Shown: piece after piece, positions 34,812-47,518 of the stretch
Layout: the number at the start of each line of letters is the position of its first letter
Numbering within the stretch: the first letter of the stretch is position 1
Assembly: GCA_949130495.1 (NCBI GenBank)
Contig: OX422220.1
Location: 11,639,133 to 11,703,132 of the forward strand
DNA: 64,000 nucleotides
Reading direction: 5' to 3'
Source of the DNA: Sambucus nigra
Taxonomy: Eukaryota > Streptophyta > Magnoliopsida > Dipsacales > Adoxaceae
Translations under genes and position numbers: made by a program
The notes under the pieces: generated by a model
What the model was told of the DNA's origin: nothing
The model's database searches: none
What the model saw: only the letters and a program-made list of their open reading frames with translations

Positions 34812-35385
34812 AATCAATATAGTGGTAACCCAACCTAGCTGACTGGAGATCCCAAGATCAAGGTTCAATGGGCAAACCGAACTACATTGTATTCAGTAAG
34901 CACTAGAGGAGATTTAATCCTATCCATTCCAAAAATGAGACAGTGCATATCTGCCGTGAAATTAGGATAAGTTATGCTTTCAATGACATCCATATCTTAG
35001 TATGTCTAAGTGGGGTATTGCAGGATACTCTTTATGGAAGTCACCTACGTGAGTAAGAAGGGGGCCACTTCTATGAGAATAATGAAAGGCATATTCTCTA
35101 AAATACTCACAGAACCAAGTGGTGTTCATGGCCAAAATGAACACAAACATGAGAACCAACTGTGTTGAAGAATTGTTGTGTGAATACTATTGTCTAGGTT
35201 TACAGAAACGGTTGACGGTTCAAGGACATATAGTCTACTGATTAACCAAGTAAATCCGATAGTATATCACTAAGGAAAGTTCAAGGCCACCAGGCTACTT
35301 CTCCCGATGTAATAAAACTTCAGTTACTCAACCTGTGTCTGCATCTGCATTATTTTTATAGTGATATATCATTCATGTGGGGGAT
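34812..35385 (+). other. 3' untranslated tail and polypurine tract of copia D
   Basis: A non-coding tail of about 570 bp follows the Pol stop, as in many plant copia elements. It ends in the purine-rich GTGGGGGAT at 35377-35385, directly before the LTR. Confidence 0.75.
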
Positions 35386-36227
35386 TGTTAAAAAAATGGT
35401 ATTTGATAACAAAATTTGAGCAACTTTGAGCTCAAATTAAGGTGGGACTCACACCACGAAAATTGTGGGACCATATACGAACGCGTTCTGCTTGTCAAGG
35501 AGATTAATGTAGTATATTCATATGTCCAAATTCATTAAGTTATGAATGATATATGTGTGTTCAAAGTGACTCATAAAGCAATGAAAGTCATGTATTGGGT
35601 ATGTTTTAACTCTTGTCCCACATTGGAAGAGTAGTGGAAAAATGATGAGTTAATAAAACCCAATTGATGGACTAAGGCTTGGATGCCTTTGGGGTATCCC
35701 AACTCTTTGAAGGGGAGATGACCTAAGCTATGCCTGGGTTGACTTTTGGTCAAAGGTCCACACGCGGACGACCGACTCGGCTCGGCTTGGGCTTATAAAA
35801 ATTCTTAAATTTTTGGGCCGAATCTAATTAACTTTCTGGGCTTTAATTTAATTAATTAATTAACGAATTAATTAATTTCCAAGAGTCAGCAGTTGCTTTA
35901 AAACCGAAATTAACTGTCATTGACAGTTAAAAACGGTTTGACTGTTCCCAAGAACCAAAACTATAAATACATCTCCTTCCCTCCAGTTTTAAAACCAATG
36001 AAATTTCGTCCTTACTTTTTTCCTCCAAAAATTAAGTGCTGCCAGAATTCTTTCTGCATTCATTCATCAGTCTGTTTGGTTGAGTAAACACAGAAATTGT
36101 GTTCGTCGTGATTAATTATAGTTGTGCTACTTGATTAATCTGGAAATCCGTTCTATCTTGGGAGACAATTATTCTTAAACTCAATCACATTGGAGGAATA
36201 AATTTGTCTTAAGGAGACTGTGTAACA
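35386..36227 (+). repeat. 3' LTR of copia D (about 842 bp)
   Basis: It starts TGTTAAAAA right after the polypurine tract. The right end is taken as TGTAACA at 36227, which pairs with TGTTA; a later end near 36271 is possible. A TATA box (TATAAATA) is at 35962-35969. It is unlike the 466-bp LTR of C1, so the two copia elements are different families. Confidence 0.7.
35962..35969 (+). promoter_or_regulatory. TATA box of copia D 3' LTR
   Basis: TATAAATA in ACTATAAATACATCTCC, a consensus plant TATA context, about 575 bp into the LTR. Transcription from here would read into the sequence towards 36400, on the antisense side of the F-box pseudogene. Confidence 0.6.
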
Positions 36228-36418
36228 GGGCTCGGATTTTCTTCTAATTTATTATTAATTCTGCAATATACAAGTAAGTGATTTAATTTTCTGTATTTTC
36301 TTTTTCTTTCTGTAATTTTATTTTATTGGCAATTTTGTACAATTTCGCAATTTAAATAGTAGGAATAACATTTGTATTTAAAGATTTTAGATGTAATGAG
36401 AATTTATCTTCTAGTAAC

Positions 36419-37295
36419 TACAACCAACAAACTAACTGAATGCAACAAACTATCAAACTAACTAAATGACTGAACTGCTGTAAACTAGCAATATCTGTGA
36501 TACTAACGTTCTCAATTATTACCATTTTATGGTCATTCCAAATAAGCATTGCATTGTCAAATTCCCAAAGAACTTGCTCACCACTCTTTGAAAATACTAA
36601 AGGCTTTACAGCCTAAAAAAAAGTGATATCACTGAGTTGTGCAAACTTAGTCCTAGATTCCTTTACCCCGTACTCCTTCATCACCCAAATGTTAACACTC
36701 CGTGGCGAGTCAAAATTGCAAAGCAAACAGAGGCATCCTTCCAAGAGTTCCACTGTCATATGCAAGTTGTTATTCGAATATTCAGGCAGCGGCACCAACC
36801 AATATTCATCAGTTGAGAGATCAAGAGTAGGAATTGATTTTAAATTTAATCCCTCACTATTTAAATCGGTCTTTTTATTCACAATCCAGTGCCAAGCCCC
36901 ACTATCAAGTATATAATTATTTTGAACTTCAGGAAGGTAATAAGAGACGAATTTTATTTTAGAGAGTAAACCTTAACTTGATAATCACAGAATGAAACAT
37001 CAGCTTCAGCGCTAACTTTTATAATCCTGGCCACCTTATAGTCATCATTAACTCAATCATACACATTAGCCCGAATTAAGTCTAGATAAGTGAAATCGGT
37101 TAGGGGTAATATTTTCCACTTGTGGTTGGATAGGTCACACATGAAAATAGTGTCTTCAGTAGTCATGGTCAGACACAACTAGAACAAGCCATTGCAAGAG
37201 CCCACTATACTAAATTCGTTAAAATCCGTTGGTTGATTTATTTTTATGGCTTTGTCAAGAAAGTTGAGATAAATAGAATATAATGGATTTTGTTG
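36419..37295 (-). pseudogene. F-box protein (FBA-type) pseudogene, N-terminus missing
   Basis: The minus strand encodes the F-box associated domain: FSIVGSCNGLF, then a segment with CDLSNHKWKILPLTDF, then DDYKVARIIKV, then EYWLVPLP and VNIWVMKEYGVKES, and a C-terminal KPLVFSKSGEQVLWE to a TAG at about 36419. F-box proteins are substrate adaptors of SCF ubiquitin ligases. Stops after SCNGLF, after NVYD and after YSLK, at least one frameshift near 36890, and a stop near 36610 make it non-functional. The F-box itself is absent: coding text stops at about 37295, where LTR-like sequence begins. Confidence 0.85.
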
Positions 37296-37642
37296 GATGT
37301 GAGGCGTATAGAACGATTACTATTGGTCTGTGTAAACTTACAGTACATACACGTAGCACATACGGGTTTAGGATTACCTAAGTTTGAGGAATATAATTCT
37401 TTATCGAGCACCGAGAAATCTGATACGCACTATTGTTCTTCCTCCTTGTACGCTTTGCGACTCGTGAATGTCTGGGTTGGCTAGAGAGTTTTCCCCTTTG
37501 ATCTTCACTCACAAATCCAAGGTTCTTGGATGATGAACCAAGATAGAGAGAGAGACCCACGAAATTTGAAGAGAGAGAAAGTGGAGAGATAAATCTTTTT
37601 TATCAATATTGAGTTAGTTCTCTTGATTTATCTCCCATATAG

Positions 37643-37674
<32 letters not shown>

Positions 37675-38172
37675 AGATAATAAAAATCCTAAAACAACAA
37701 AAAGTTGGACTCTATCGTATCTAATATGATAAGGACTTATCCAATACCAAATGGCTAATCCAATTATTATGTGGGCGGATATCGGATCCGGGTGAAAACC
37801 CGACCCATATATTAATAATCTGGATTGAATGGTTGGGATGTAACATAATGGAATGAGGGGTGTCGATTATATCACACCATGGTTTTAAATGAAGAAGGAG
37901 TTTACATGATAGTGAGAGTATGTTGGTCATAACTTCCGTTGGTACGTTAGACATGGTTGCCGGTTAGTGTTTCCGACCAACTATTTGAAAATGAACAGTG
38001 AGGGTTTCAAACAAACAATATTTTGCATTCATACCTTCATTGATATCCATCACATATTGAAGATGAAAACTCAACATGTAATCCAATGCATCCTTGATGT
38101 ATCTTTAGCTTTGCTTTATATTCTTCAATCACACATCATAGGTTTGAAGAACACATAACTCCAATCCTAACA
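37291..38172 (-). repeat. Possible solo copia-like LTR
   Basis: On the minus strand the segment starts TGTTAGGATTGGAG at 38172 and ends CTCACATCCAACA at 37291, typical copia LTR ends. It includes a (TA)n tract (37641-37670) and a pyrimidine-rich region like a copia leader. No primer-binding site or polypurine tract adjoins it, and the flanking bases (GATTT on the left, CATGA on the right) do not match, so a simple insertion is not proven. Confidence 0.45.
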
Positions 38173-39239
38173 CATGACTCAAACAAGTTTTTTCTAAACA
38201 AAAAATAAAGCGAATACTTACAAATTGACTTGATTCAGAAATTTTTCCTTACAAATCCCCTTTCGTCTTTTCGGGATAAAGTAAAATCGAGAAACTAATA
38301 GTCATCAAGATCACTAAGCCTCAATTCCCAACCTTAAAAGAAAAAATATTAAAGACGCTTGATCGACACAAACTTGAGTAGCTTTTCTTTTGTGTACACC
38401 TTTGTCGCATCACTATTAACCTACACATTTAAGCACACCTTAAAATTCAAAGAAAATATAGCAATAAATAAAATGCATATGAAAAAACCTCCCTCTTTGT
38501 CTAACCAACTCTACCTAAGAAAGGACGTATCTTCCTAAGTTAAAGAACTCCCACACATAAAGAGATAAATACCATTTCTCCTCCCATTTTGTTCAAGAAT
38601 AAACAAAGAATAAGGTGGGCAGTAACAAAACATATATCCCCAATAAACCTAAAACTCCCCCTAAGTGAAGAATGGAAATCATAAAGGAAAAATAAATATA
38701 TCATGCAATGGTGTGAAGAAAGTAATGCAAAGATAAACAGTTAGTTAACACAAGCATAAATAATCCAAGCTACAAACAAATGATATCAACTAAAATATAA
38801 GCATTTAAGTATAAGATACCAAGATGATCATAACACATTCTAAAATAAATAAAAGATTAAGCATAAGGCACACATGGATTAAATGAAAATTCAAATACTC
38901 AAAACACAAAATACACCATATATATAACCACGCATATATCAATGAAGAACGACTATATATAGGTATAAACGACTAAAAAAGACACAAACATATCATATTT
39001 ACACACTCACATAGTATCAATGTGCCTAAACATGGTGAAACAAAGTCATGGGGCGTGAACTAGTAACAAGAAAAAATGACTCAATCACTCCAACATGCCC
39101 AAGTAGATTTATTTGACAACAATAATTTATCAACATTCGATTTAGCCTCATATGTCAAATAAAGAACTCAAAATGGATAAACAAACACAATGCACACTTG
39201 CCTAGAAATATTGATAATTCTCGAATCAATAGTGTCAAA
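38173..39239. other. AT-rich stretch, nothing recognised
   Basis: No coding features seen. The first 300 bp, read on the minus strand, look like transposon leader text but cannot be assigned. Confidence 0.4.
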
Positions 39240-40405
39240 ATTATGAACGCGGTATTTTAGAGAACAAAAAGTTCTAGTACCAAAATGAGAATGCACAGCG
39301 GTAAAAACTTCTCAAATAACATCCAATTTTAATTATGTGCCAATTTATCCCAAAATTTATTATCCCTTTTTAAACCAAATTTATTTAACCCCCAATCATG
39401 CATATATGTGGATTGAATTAAATATTCAATATAAACAATCACAAGATCAAATATCTGGAACACCAAATTCAAAAAAAAAACTTTCGGGTTTTATTTCACT
39501 ATGCAGGGATAAATTGCAACTTACATACACAATTAAATGTGCAATGAATATCGTGTAGATGCTCACATAGACACGCAACCTAGAGTCAGTAATGGATCAA
39601 TCACAGTAAATCCACAAGAACACACAGTTCTATCTTCAGCAAGGAACACCCTCAAGCACTCCCAATAACACGCAGTCGTTAGCCAGCACCTTCCTTGAGT
39701 GGTACCAAAATCAACAGTAAGAAATATTCCCTACAAGAGAAACTTATGACAAAGATTGTATCTTGGATTCCAAAACAATTCGCATAAGGTAATTAGGATT
39801 GTTTGTCAATTGAGAACAAGGATTAAACACCTAAAAGTGAGAAGACAAAATTCTGCAGAAATGTAGTTTTGTGTATTGTAAAATCTCAGGTCTTCTTCTG
39901 AAAAACGAAGTTGGAAAATCAATTTATACAAAAATTAAGTCGACAACTTCATTGGAACGACATGTCAATGTCGTTTGAACAAATTTGATATGTCATTTGA
40001 ACGAAATACCATCCCGCTTGAACGAAATAGAAATCTCGTTTGAACCGAAACTTCGTGCGACATACAATCTCATTCGAACGAAACGGTCATGTCATTTGAA
40101 AGACAGAAGTGAAAAAGGTTTTCTATTTAAAACTCTGCCTACAAGTCTTAGAAAAATTATTTTGACAAAAAAAATGCTCTAACACTTCGAAAATATTTTG
40201 TAAAGATATCCCAACACTCTAAATGAATTCTTAAGGGACTAAAAAGAAGAACTTTACCAAAGTTAAACCCTATTGAGACTTGTTGAAGAATGTTGATATT
40301 TGGATCCGTCTTGGTACCTAAATGTACTTGAACTTCTTCTTCGACGGGTGTAGAGGTATACGACATACGCAATGTAAAATGTATTATCTAAAATATGTCC
40401 TTACA
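39240..40405 (-). repeat. Copia-like LTR (minus), left edge approximate
   Basis: The minus strand has a polypurine-like CATGGGGAGATT directly before TGTAAGGACATATTTT at 40405, which marks the start of a 3' LTR. A TATA box, TGTATAAATT, is at 39921-39930 on the minus strand, with the palindrome array 39949-40103 just upstream of it. The style resembles SIRE-type copia LTRs. The left end is not fixed by sequence. Confidence 0.55.
39949..40103. repeat. Array of about eight TCGTTCGAACGA-like palindromes
   Basis: Degenerate 12-mers start at 39949, 39971, 39993, 40014, 40036, 40053, 40070 and 40092: spacings 22, 22, 21, 22, 17, 17 and 22. Best copy TCATTCGAACGA at 40070. Most deviations from TCGTTCGAACGA are CG-to-TG or CG-to-CA changes. 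Confidence 0.85.
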
Positions 40406-41335
40406 AATCTCCCCATGTCTATGCCGGTACAAACTAAAAAATATCTGAATTATCAAATCAAAATATCTATACAAATCTAATACCCTCCCATCAACCCAAA
40501 AATGAAAAGCTACTTAAAATGTAAGTCTTTAATGATTTCTTAAAAAATCTTCAACATCTCTTTTGCTTTCCTTGTGCTCCTTTTTGTGTACGTTCCAAAT
40601 GAACATCAAAGTACTTCCACACAATAAACGAAGAAAATACCTTCGTGACACATCGATTTTGAAATGATATAAACATAAGTCAAATCAACATAAACAATTC
40701 TCCCCATACTATAAAAATTCCCTCATAAAATCATAATTCGTTCTTCCCCTTTTTATTGGTCCGAAATAGATAAGGAAAAGAATAAATCAAACTAAAACTA
40801 GAGTGGTCATGACAAGAAAATCATAGTAGGCATATGTATATATCAATTGCTCTCCTTTAAATAGACATTTCATGTGCTAAAAATCAGTCTGTGTTGGTTA
40901 TATAGTGTTTTGAATCTGAGTCACTCTGAATTTTCCTATTATAGTCCTCGTGAATCTAGATGAGATTCTGTTAAGATGAATTTATGGTGGTTTATACTAT
41001 AAACATTGTTATCTTTCAACTAATAAAGAAAAAAAATTCTTGTCCTTCTAGGAATAATAGATTTACTTGGAGCATTATCTTTATAACGTTAGATATGATG
41101 TTGGCAACATCGCATTTGCTATATAGGGATAAAGCACAAATGTGTTAATTGAATTCACTAAGTGATGAAATCCACAATTTTTTAATCTTAAATCATATTT
41201 CTATTTAAAGCATCAAGAAAGGGACTTTCATAAATATACAGTTATGTAAGGACATAAATTTCCAATTGAGTCCCTGTATTGTTTTTGACTTAATTTCGTG
41301 AACAACACTCTATTTGTAATATGTCATAGGGAGAT
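40406..41335. other. AT-rich stretch, nothing recognised
   Basis: May include the internal 3' region of the minus-strand copia element whose LTR ends at 40405. No coding motif seen. Confidence 0.4.
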
Positions 41336-42440
41336 TTTCTTTTGTCACGATACCACTTGGTCTATGACGTATTAAAGAAATTGAAGACGTTGCGACAAAG
41401 ATTCAAAGAATTAATCATGCCGAAGTTTAATTGGTGCAAGTTTATTCATCTTCAAGTTAATTGCATTCCGAGATCACACATGTATGAATGCGTATAATTA
41501 ATGGTGCTCAGAATAATTTTTATAAAAAGATAAGGAGGTATTTTTATATAGAAAAATATTTTAAAATGTTTTAAAAGTGTTTTAAATGTTTTACACTTCG
41601 TTTTATTCTGATAAACACGAAAAAGAGTTTGACTTAATTGGGTCTCTTTTGAAGAAACGTTTTAAAAGAAAAGTCAAACTGACATGCAAGTCGTTCGAAT
41701 GACATCTGTCCTTCGTTCGAGCGAGATGGCTATGTCGTGCAAACGACATGCCAACCTCGTTCGAGCGACACTATTTTTGAGGCAGCATTTAATTCTTATT
41801 TAAAGCGTATTTTCGTCAAAATTTTGTAAATGTGCAATCTGGAAAACAGTATTCAATCCAGTACGAGTTTTGCACATATTTTTCTAAGGTTTCAAAGATT
41901 AAACACACCCTTAGAGTTTGCAAAGATCCGAGTTATCATTATTATATGTTTATGTGATCTTGTTGCACTAAGAATCTTTGTTCTATACTTGAACACCTGG
42001 GTTTTGCGGTGAAGAAAAGAGTAAGACTTCTTGTTCAACATCCTAGACGTATCAAACCCATTCGGTGGACACCAAGACATATGTGGACGCTTGTTTTGTG
42101 GACAGGTATCGTGGAAGATGGAACTTCTGCATGGGCACTATTGAAGAATAGTAGAAGATTAGAAGGAGCGTCAAGATCCGTGGGGATCGAGTCATTGAGT
42201 ATGGATAATCTGTCTTTGTAAAACCTTTATTCCCAGTGATTGTCTTGCTTGGGTCGTCCGAGGTTTTTTTCCCATCTTGTATTTTTCCTCGTACATCCAT
42301 CATTGTGAGTATTCTCTACTTTACTTTACTTGCTTTAATCACTAGATGCATGTTTAAGATTAATCAAGATAAAATTGGTTTAAAGTAAAAATTGTTTTTT
42401 CACAACTTCGTTTGGTGCTAATTAAAAGTTGTTTTTTCTT
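41336..42440 (+). repeat. Copia-like LTR fragment (plus), edges approximate
   Basis: A purine-rich AGGGAGATT precedes about 41336. The palindrome array 41691-41769 lies just upstream of a TATA-like TTATTTAAAG (41796-41805), as in the minus-strand LTR at 39240-40405. The segment 42230-42440 (GAGGTTTTTTTCCCATCTTG and AAGATTAATCAAGATAA) resembles the R-U5 end of SIRE-like LTRs. No primer-binding site follows. Open frames inside are not convincing genes. Confidence 0.5.
41691..41769. repeat. Array of four TCGTTCGAACGA-like palindromes
   Basis: Copies TCGTTCGAATGA (41691), TCGTTCGAGCGA (41713), TCGTGCAAACGA (41735) and TCGTTCGAGCGA (41758), spacing 22, 22 and 23 bp, about 30-110 bp upstream of a TATA-like site. 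Confidence 0.9.
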
Positions 42441-43221
42441 TCTGTTCCCTTTTTCCCCAAAACTTTGTATGCACCTAGAAATAAATAAGATTTATAAAGT
42501 GCGATTTTAATGAAATCCAATTAAGGTTAGATGAGTTTGAATTTAATGTGATGGGATCATTTTAATGCTGGTAAATAGGCCCATTGTTCGTATAATAGAA
42601 TTTCAATGATAAAATTAGTATTGAATTTGGGGAAGAGCATTGATGATGTCATGTTAAGCATAATTGCATGTTTTCAATACTAATTGGAAGAGTACTGGTG
42701 TGAATTGTATTGGAAGGTGAAATCAGTAAGACTACAGAACCAAAGGAATCAAATAAGTGAATTTTGTTCTCAATAAGCAAGATTAATATACTTATACACT
42801 TCGAGTATTTATCATTAATGAATGATAACATGTGTGTGAATGGTAAATGTGACCCTGGTAGATTGATTTTGTTTTGTTTTTCAACAGAGTAACAAATACA
42901 TATTATATACACAAAAGAAATACAAAAGAAATTACCAGATACATATTATACACACAAATACTTTATCCGGAGCTTGAGTTAAAATGCATCAGTTCTATCA
43001 ATTATCGTTGGTAATAAAGTTAATGTGTGTCTGCGGTGTTAGTATTATATCATTAATAATATTATTTGTGACGTAAACTAAGATGAATCGTATAAAACAC
43101 ATGCATACTTTACAAATTAGAAAATGAAAAATTAATATGATTTGAGGATTGAGTTATTTTATATGAAAATCACATTTGTACAACTAATATCTACAATCCT
43201 AATTTAGGTACAATTTGAGAA
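42441..43221. other. AT-rich stretch before the CACTA transposase
   Basis: The 5' terminal inverted repeat of the CACTA element should lie here or further left. I looked for CACTACAAGAAAA and found none, so the left end is lost or moved. Confidence 0.5.
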
Positions 43222-46200
43222 ATGGGAACAAACAAGTTGTGTATGTCTATGGATAGATTATCAAACGAGTACTTTCAAGGGGTTGAATATTTTCTTAAAG
43301 TTGCAGAGAGGAATGCTGTAAATAGTGAAGCTGTATGGTGTCCATGTACATAATGTGGAAATTGTTTTAAATGGACTTTAAAAGAAATTAAAGGTCATTT
43401 ATATGCGAACGGTATTGATCAAAGTTATCGTATATGGATATGGCACGGGGAAGTTGCTCCTAATTCAACTTTATCACATGTAAACATGGGTGACCCCATC
43501 CATCACAATAATTTGGTCAAAAATCCAGAAGATGCTGATGATATGGCAGAGATGTTTGAGACGATAAATGAAGACTTTATGGGGAATCCTAAATCATTTG
43601 AGAAGCTGCGTGAGGATGCCAAAAAGCCCTTTTACAAAAGGTGTAAAAAGTTTACGAAGATGTCTGCACTGGTGAGTCTACTCAAATTGAAAGCAAATAG
43701 TGGGTGGACTGATATGAGCTTTTCAAACATGCTTCGATTATTTGCCCAATTGCTTCCAGAAGATAATGAATTTCCTTTATCTACGAAAAAAGGCCATACA
43801 AATGTTGTCTGTGTTTGGGATGGGGTATGAAAAAATACATGCATGTCCTAATGATTGCATACTCTATAGAAAAGAGAACAAAGATTCAACTGAATGCCCT
43901 ACTTGTGGAACACCGAGGTATAAGTTGAAAAAAAATACAACCGAGGTGAAGGTGGGAGTGCCTACAAAAGTATTATGGTATTTTCCGCCCATTCCTAGGT
44001 TCAAAAGGTGGTTTCGATCTGTACAAACTGCAAAGGCCTTGACTTGGCATGCAAACGAAAGACAAGTTGATGGTAAGTTACGTCACCCCGCGGATTCTCC
44101 TGCATGGAAGTTGGTGAATGACAAGTGGATGGAGTTTGGAAACGAAGCTAGAAACCTTCGGTTAGCACTTTCAGCGGACCGAATTAACCCACATAGTACT
44201 CTTAGTAGTAAGCATAGATGTTGGCTAGTCATGTTGGCAACTTATAACTTTGAGTCGTCGCTGAGCACAAAGAGAAATTTTTTGATGTTAACAATGTTGA
44301 TATCAAGTCCGCGACAACCTGGAAATGATATCGATGTTTATTTGGCACCATTAATTGAGGACTTGAAAACCTTATGGGATGAAGGTGTACATGCTTATGA
44401 TGCTTACCTCCAAGAATCCTTTATTTTGAAGGCGGTATTACTTTGGACCATTAATGATTTCCCTGCATACGGTAATTTGTGTGGTTGTGTTGTAAAGGGG
44501 TACTATGCTTGTCTAATTTGTGGTGAAGAAACAGATTCTATTCGATTAAAACATTCTAAAAAGAATGTATATACATAACATAGAAGATTTATTCCACAAA
44601 ATCATCCGTTTCGAAAGAAAAAGAAAGCTTTTAATGGTAAGCAAGAGTTTCGTGAACAACCTAATCCGTTGAACGGAGAGCAAATACTACAGTAGGTTGA
44701 AAATATTAATGCATGTTGAGGAAAAAAGATGGATCCTTTTGAAGCGCAATTAACAAAGGGAAAGGATAAATTGAAACAAAAGAGGAAACGCACTAAGGAG
44801 AATACGGATGAGCCTAATAAGTCCAAATGTTGGAATAAAAAATCAATTTTCTTTAGGTTGGGGTATTGGAAACATTTGCTTCTTCGACATAATTTGGATG
44901 TTATGCATATTGAGAAGAATGTTTGTGACAGCATAATAGGGAGGCTACTCAACATACCCGGTAAGACAAAAGATGGAGTCAATAGTCATCTTGATCTTGT
45001 GAAATTGGGTTTAAGAGGGGAGTTGGCACCACAAGATAAGGGAAAACGGACGTATTTACCACCTGCATGTTATACATTGTCTAGAGAGGAGAAGAAAAGG
45101 ATATGCGAGACGTTGCTTCAACTCAAAGTTCCCGATGGATACTCATCAAATTTTAGTAACCTTCTTTCGATGGAAGAGTTAAAATTGTTTGGTCTCAAGT
45201 ACCATGATTGTCACATACTCATTCAACAGATACTTCCGGTGGCCATTCGATCCGTGTTACCAAAGCATGTTAGATTTGCAATTATAAGGGTGTGCTTTTT
45301 CTTTAATGCTCTCTGTGCAAAAGAAGTGGATGTGAAGAAGTTGAACAGTATTCAAGAAGACATTGTGATCACATTGTGTTTGTTGGAAAAGTACTTCCCT
45401 CCGGCATTCTTTGATATAATGGTGCATCTAATGGTACATCTCGTTAGGGAGGTTGAACTATGTGGTCCAGTTTTCGCTCGTTGGATGTATGCATTTGAAA
45501 GGTTTGCACATGCTTAAAAAAATGTCATTACTTTATAAGGCTATAAGTAAACATTAATAATATTTTTTTTATTTAAAATGTTTGTAGGAACATGAAATTC
45601 TTAAAGTGCCAAGTAAACAATCGAAGTCGCCCGGAAGGTTGCATCGCCCAACGCTATATTGCCGAAGAAGCAATTGAATTTTGTACGGAATTTTTACATG
45701 GGCTTGATGCCGTTGGGGTTCCATTAGGTAGAAACACAATAGATGATGACTATGATATAGTATGCAATGGCAAACCAATAGGGGGTGGTAAAGTAATTGA
45801 GGTGGACGAATTGTCATGGGAGCAAGCACATCGTTATGTGTTACAAAACACAGATGATGTTTAACCATATATCGAGTAATTTCTCTTTTCGTTGATTTTG
45901 TAACAAATCATGTACTATATTGTATTTTGTTTTAATGGTTAAAAGACTGTTCTCTATTAACACCCTTATAGGGAGAATATGGAGAGCTTGAGGCAAAAGT
46001 ATCCTCGAAAGTGCAAAGATGAAAAATGGTTACAAGATGAACATAACAAGACCATTATTGGCTCGCTTCGTGAAAGGGTATGATTAATATCAATATGTGA
46101 TGATTTAATAAACTATTAAAATTGTAACTAACATTTAAGACAAATTAGGTTGAAAAGGAGCTAAATCTCCCCAATAACAATGTTTCAGACATCTTAAACT

Positions 46201-46793
46201 GGATAGCTCGGGGACCTCGTCGAGACGTGAAAAAATATCAGGGTTATATCGTTAATGGTTGTCGTTACCATATGAAAGAATGTGATGCTGAACGAGTTAG
46301 CCAAAACAGTGGAATTAGCATTACGGCCACACCAATGCAAGTTGCTAGTGCAAAGGATAAGCATCCCGTGGTTTCAAACTTGAGTTTCTATGGTGTCATC
46401 AGTGAAATATGGATGCTTGATTATTTCACTTTCAAAATTCCAGTTTTCAAGTGTGATTGGGTCGACAACAGTAATTGTATTAAAGTAGATGATCTTGGCT
46501 TTAAATCTGCTGATCTTTGTAGAGTTGGCCATAAGAGTGAGCCCTTCATATTAGCTTCTCAAGCCAAACAGGTTTTTTATGTTCAAGACCAACTCGATCC
46601 TAAATGGTCAATCATTCTTGTGACTCCACAAAGAGTTTATAACTACGGTTGTGATGATGATGACTACTCTGCTGGATGTGCCGAAAATTATGTCGCCACT
46701 AACGGATTGCCAAATGTTGAGTTGATTAATGAAAGTGAAGATTCGTGTGCACGTGTAGATTGTGAGGGAATTTGGATTGATAATAAAAAATAA
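43222..46793 (+). pseudogene. TNP2-type CACTA transposase gene, four exons
   Basis: Exon 1 (43222-45501) has the transposase-associated domain with a Cys motif (WCPC...CGNC), the Transposase_21 core (KIHACPNDCILYRKE, CPTCGTPRYK, LDVMHIEKNVCDSIIG) and DUF4218 (HDCHILIQQILPVAIRSVLP, LCLLEKYFPPAFFD). Exons 2 (45588-45875), 3 (45972-46077) and 4 (46149-46793, DUF4216) join in phase at GT-AG introns 45502-45587, 45876-45971 and 46078-46148. Breaks: TAA at 43351, a one-base shift in an A run near 43786-43791, and stops at about 44576, 44695, 44718 and 45862. The product would cut and move the element; this copy cannot. Confidence 0.9.
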
Positions 46794-47518
46794 ATAGAGT
46801 GTTAGTTGTATTTTTCTTATGCTTAGAGTTATCTATGCTTTTTAAAGAGTCATCTATGTTTAGTTTACATTTTATAATTTATATTTTAATGGTTGATGGC
46901 GATTATCGTTTATAGTGAATTTCTTTTTGTGTACATATGAGATGAATTGACTCGTTATCAAATTTGGGGTAATGTTATTGATTTTCATGCTTCCCAGGAT
47001 TTTCATACTTCTCAATCCTCAGGATTGGGAAAACTTAACCTTACTGTCACGTTTTTCTCATACTTGAGGTAGATATGGATACAAATATGAAAAGTACATT
47101 TCTAATAAGACCGGTATGACTAATAACCATAATTTTCTTCATGTTTTTAAAAATTCATATTCTTTTATTGTTGATTTCTCTAGGAAAGTGTACTAGATAC
47201 CCTGCCAGATATACTAATTTGATAATATTTGGGTGCTCGACATATGCTCATGCAAATAAGGGAAAACATGAGACGAGTGGAAAGAAATACATGTTTTTCC
47301 CTTGTTTTGAAAACAAGCGAGTGACCGGTATTTTCATGTAAAATCCAAAGACAACAGGGGAGTGTCCCTACAAGTAAAATTATGAATAACATATGTTTTA
47401 TTTTTATTAATAATGCACTTGCTTCCTGCAAATTAATTTCAACATATCATTTGTTATTCTTTGTTATTCATCAACATGTACACTTACTTCAATATATTTA
47501 TTTGTCATTGTAGTGGAT
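46794..47518. other. Spacer with a copia integrase fragment
   Basis: Between the two CACTA genes. About 47195-47345 (plus) encodes PARYTNLIIFGCSTYAHANK, matching the end of the copia integrase (usual form YSNLRVFGCPAYAH), about 50 residues long. It is a small insertion remnant. The rest is AT-rich with nothing recognised. Confidence 0.55.

Larger units (their letters stand above)
23335..36227 (+). mobile_element. Copia element D, 3' half, split by Tat element E
   Basis: Plus-strand copia sequence begins inside RT, after the catalytic box, at about 23335. It continues through RNase H to 24103, is cut by element E, resumes at 34649, and runs through an untranslated tail, a polypurine tract (35377-35385) and a 3' LTR (35386-36227). 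The upstream half and 5' LTR are missing. It abuts truncated element B, so the junction near 23334 is probably a deletion or illegitimate recombination point. Confidence 0.85.

Noticed and set aside
37291..38172. Clean solo LTR insertion in the F-box gene
   Set aside because: Flanking bases do not form a target duplication and the F-box gene does not resume on the far side, so only a possible LTR is reported.
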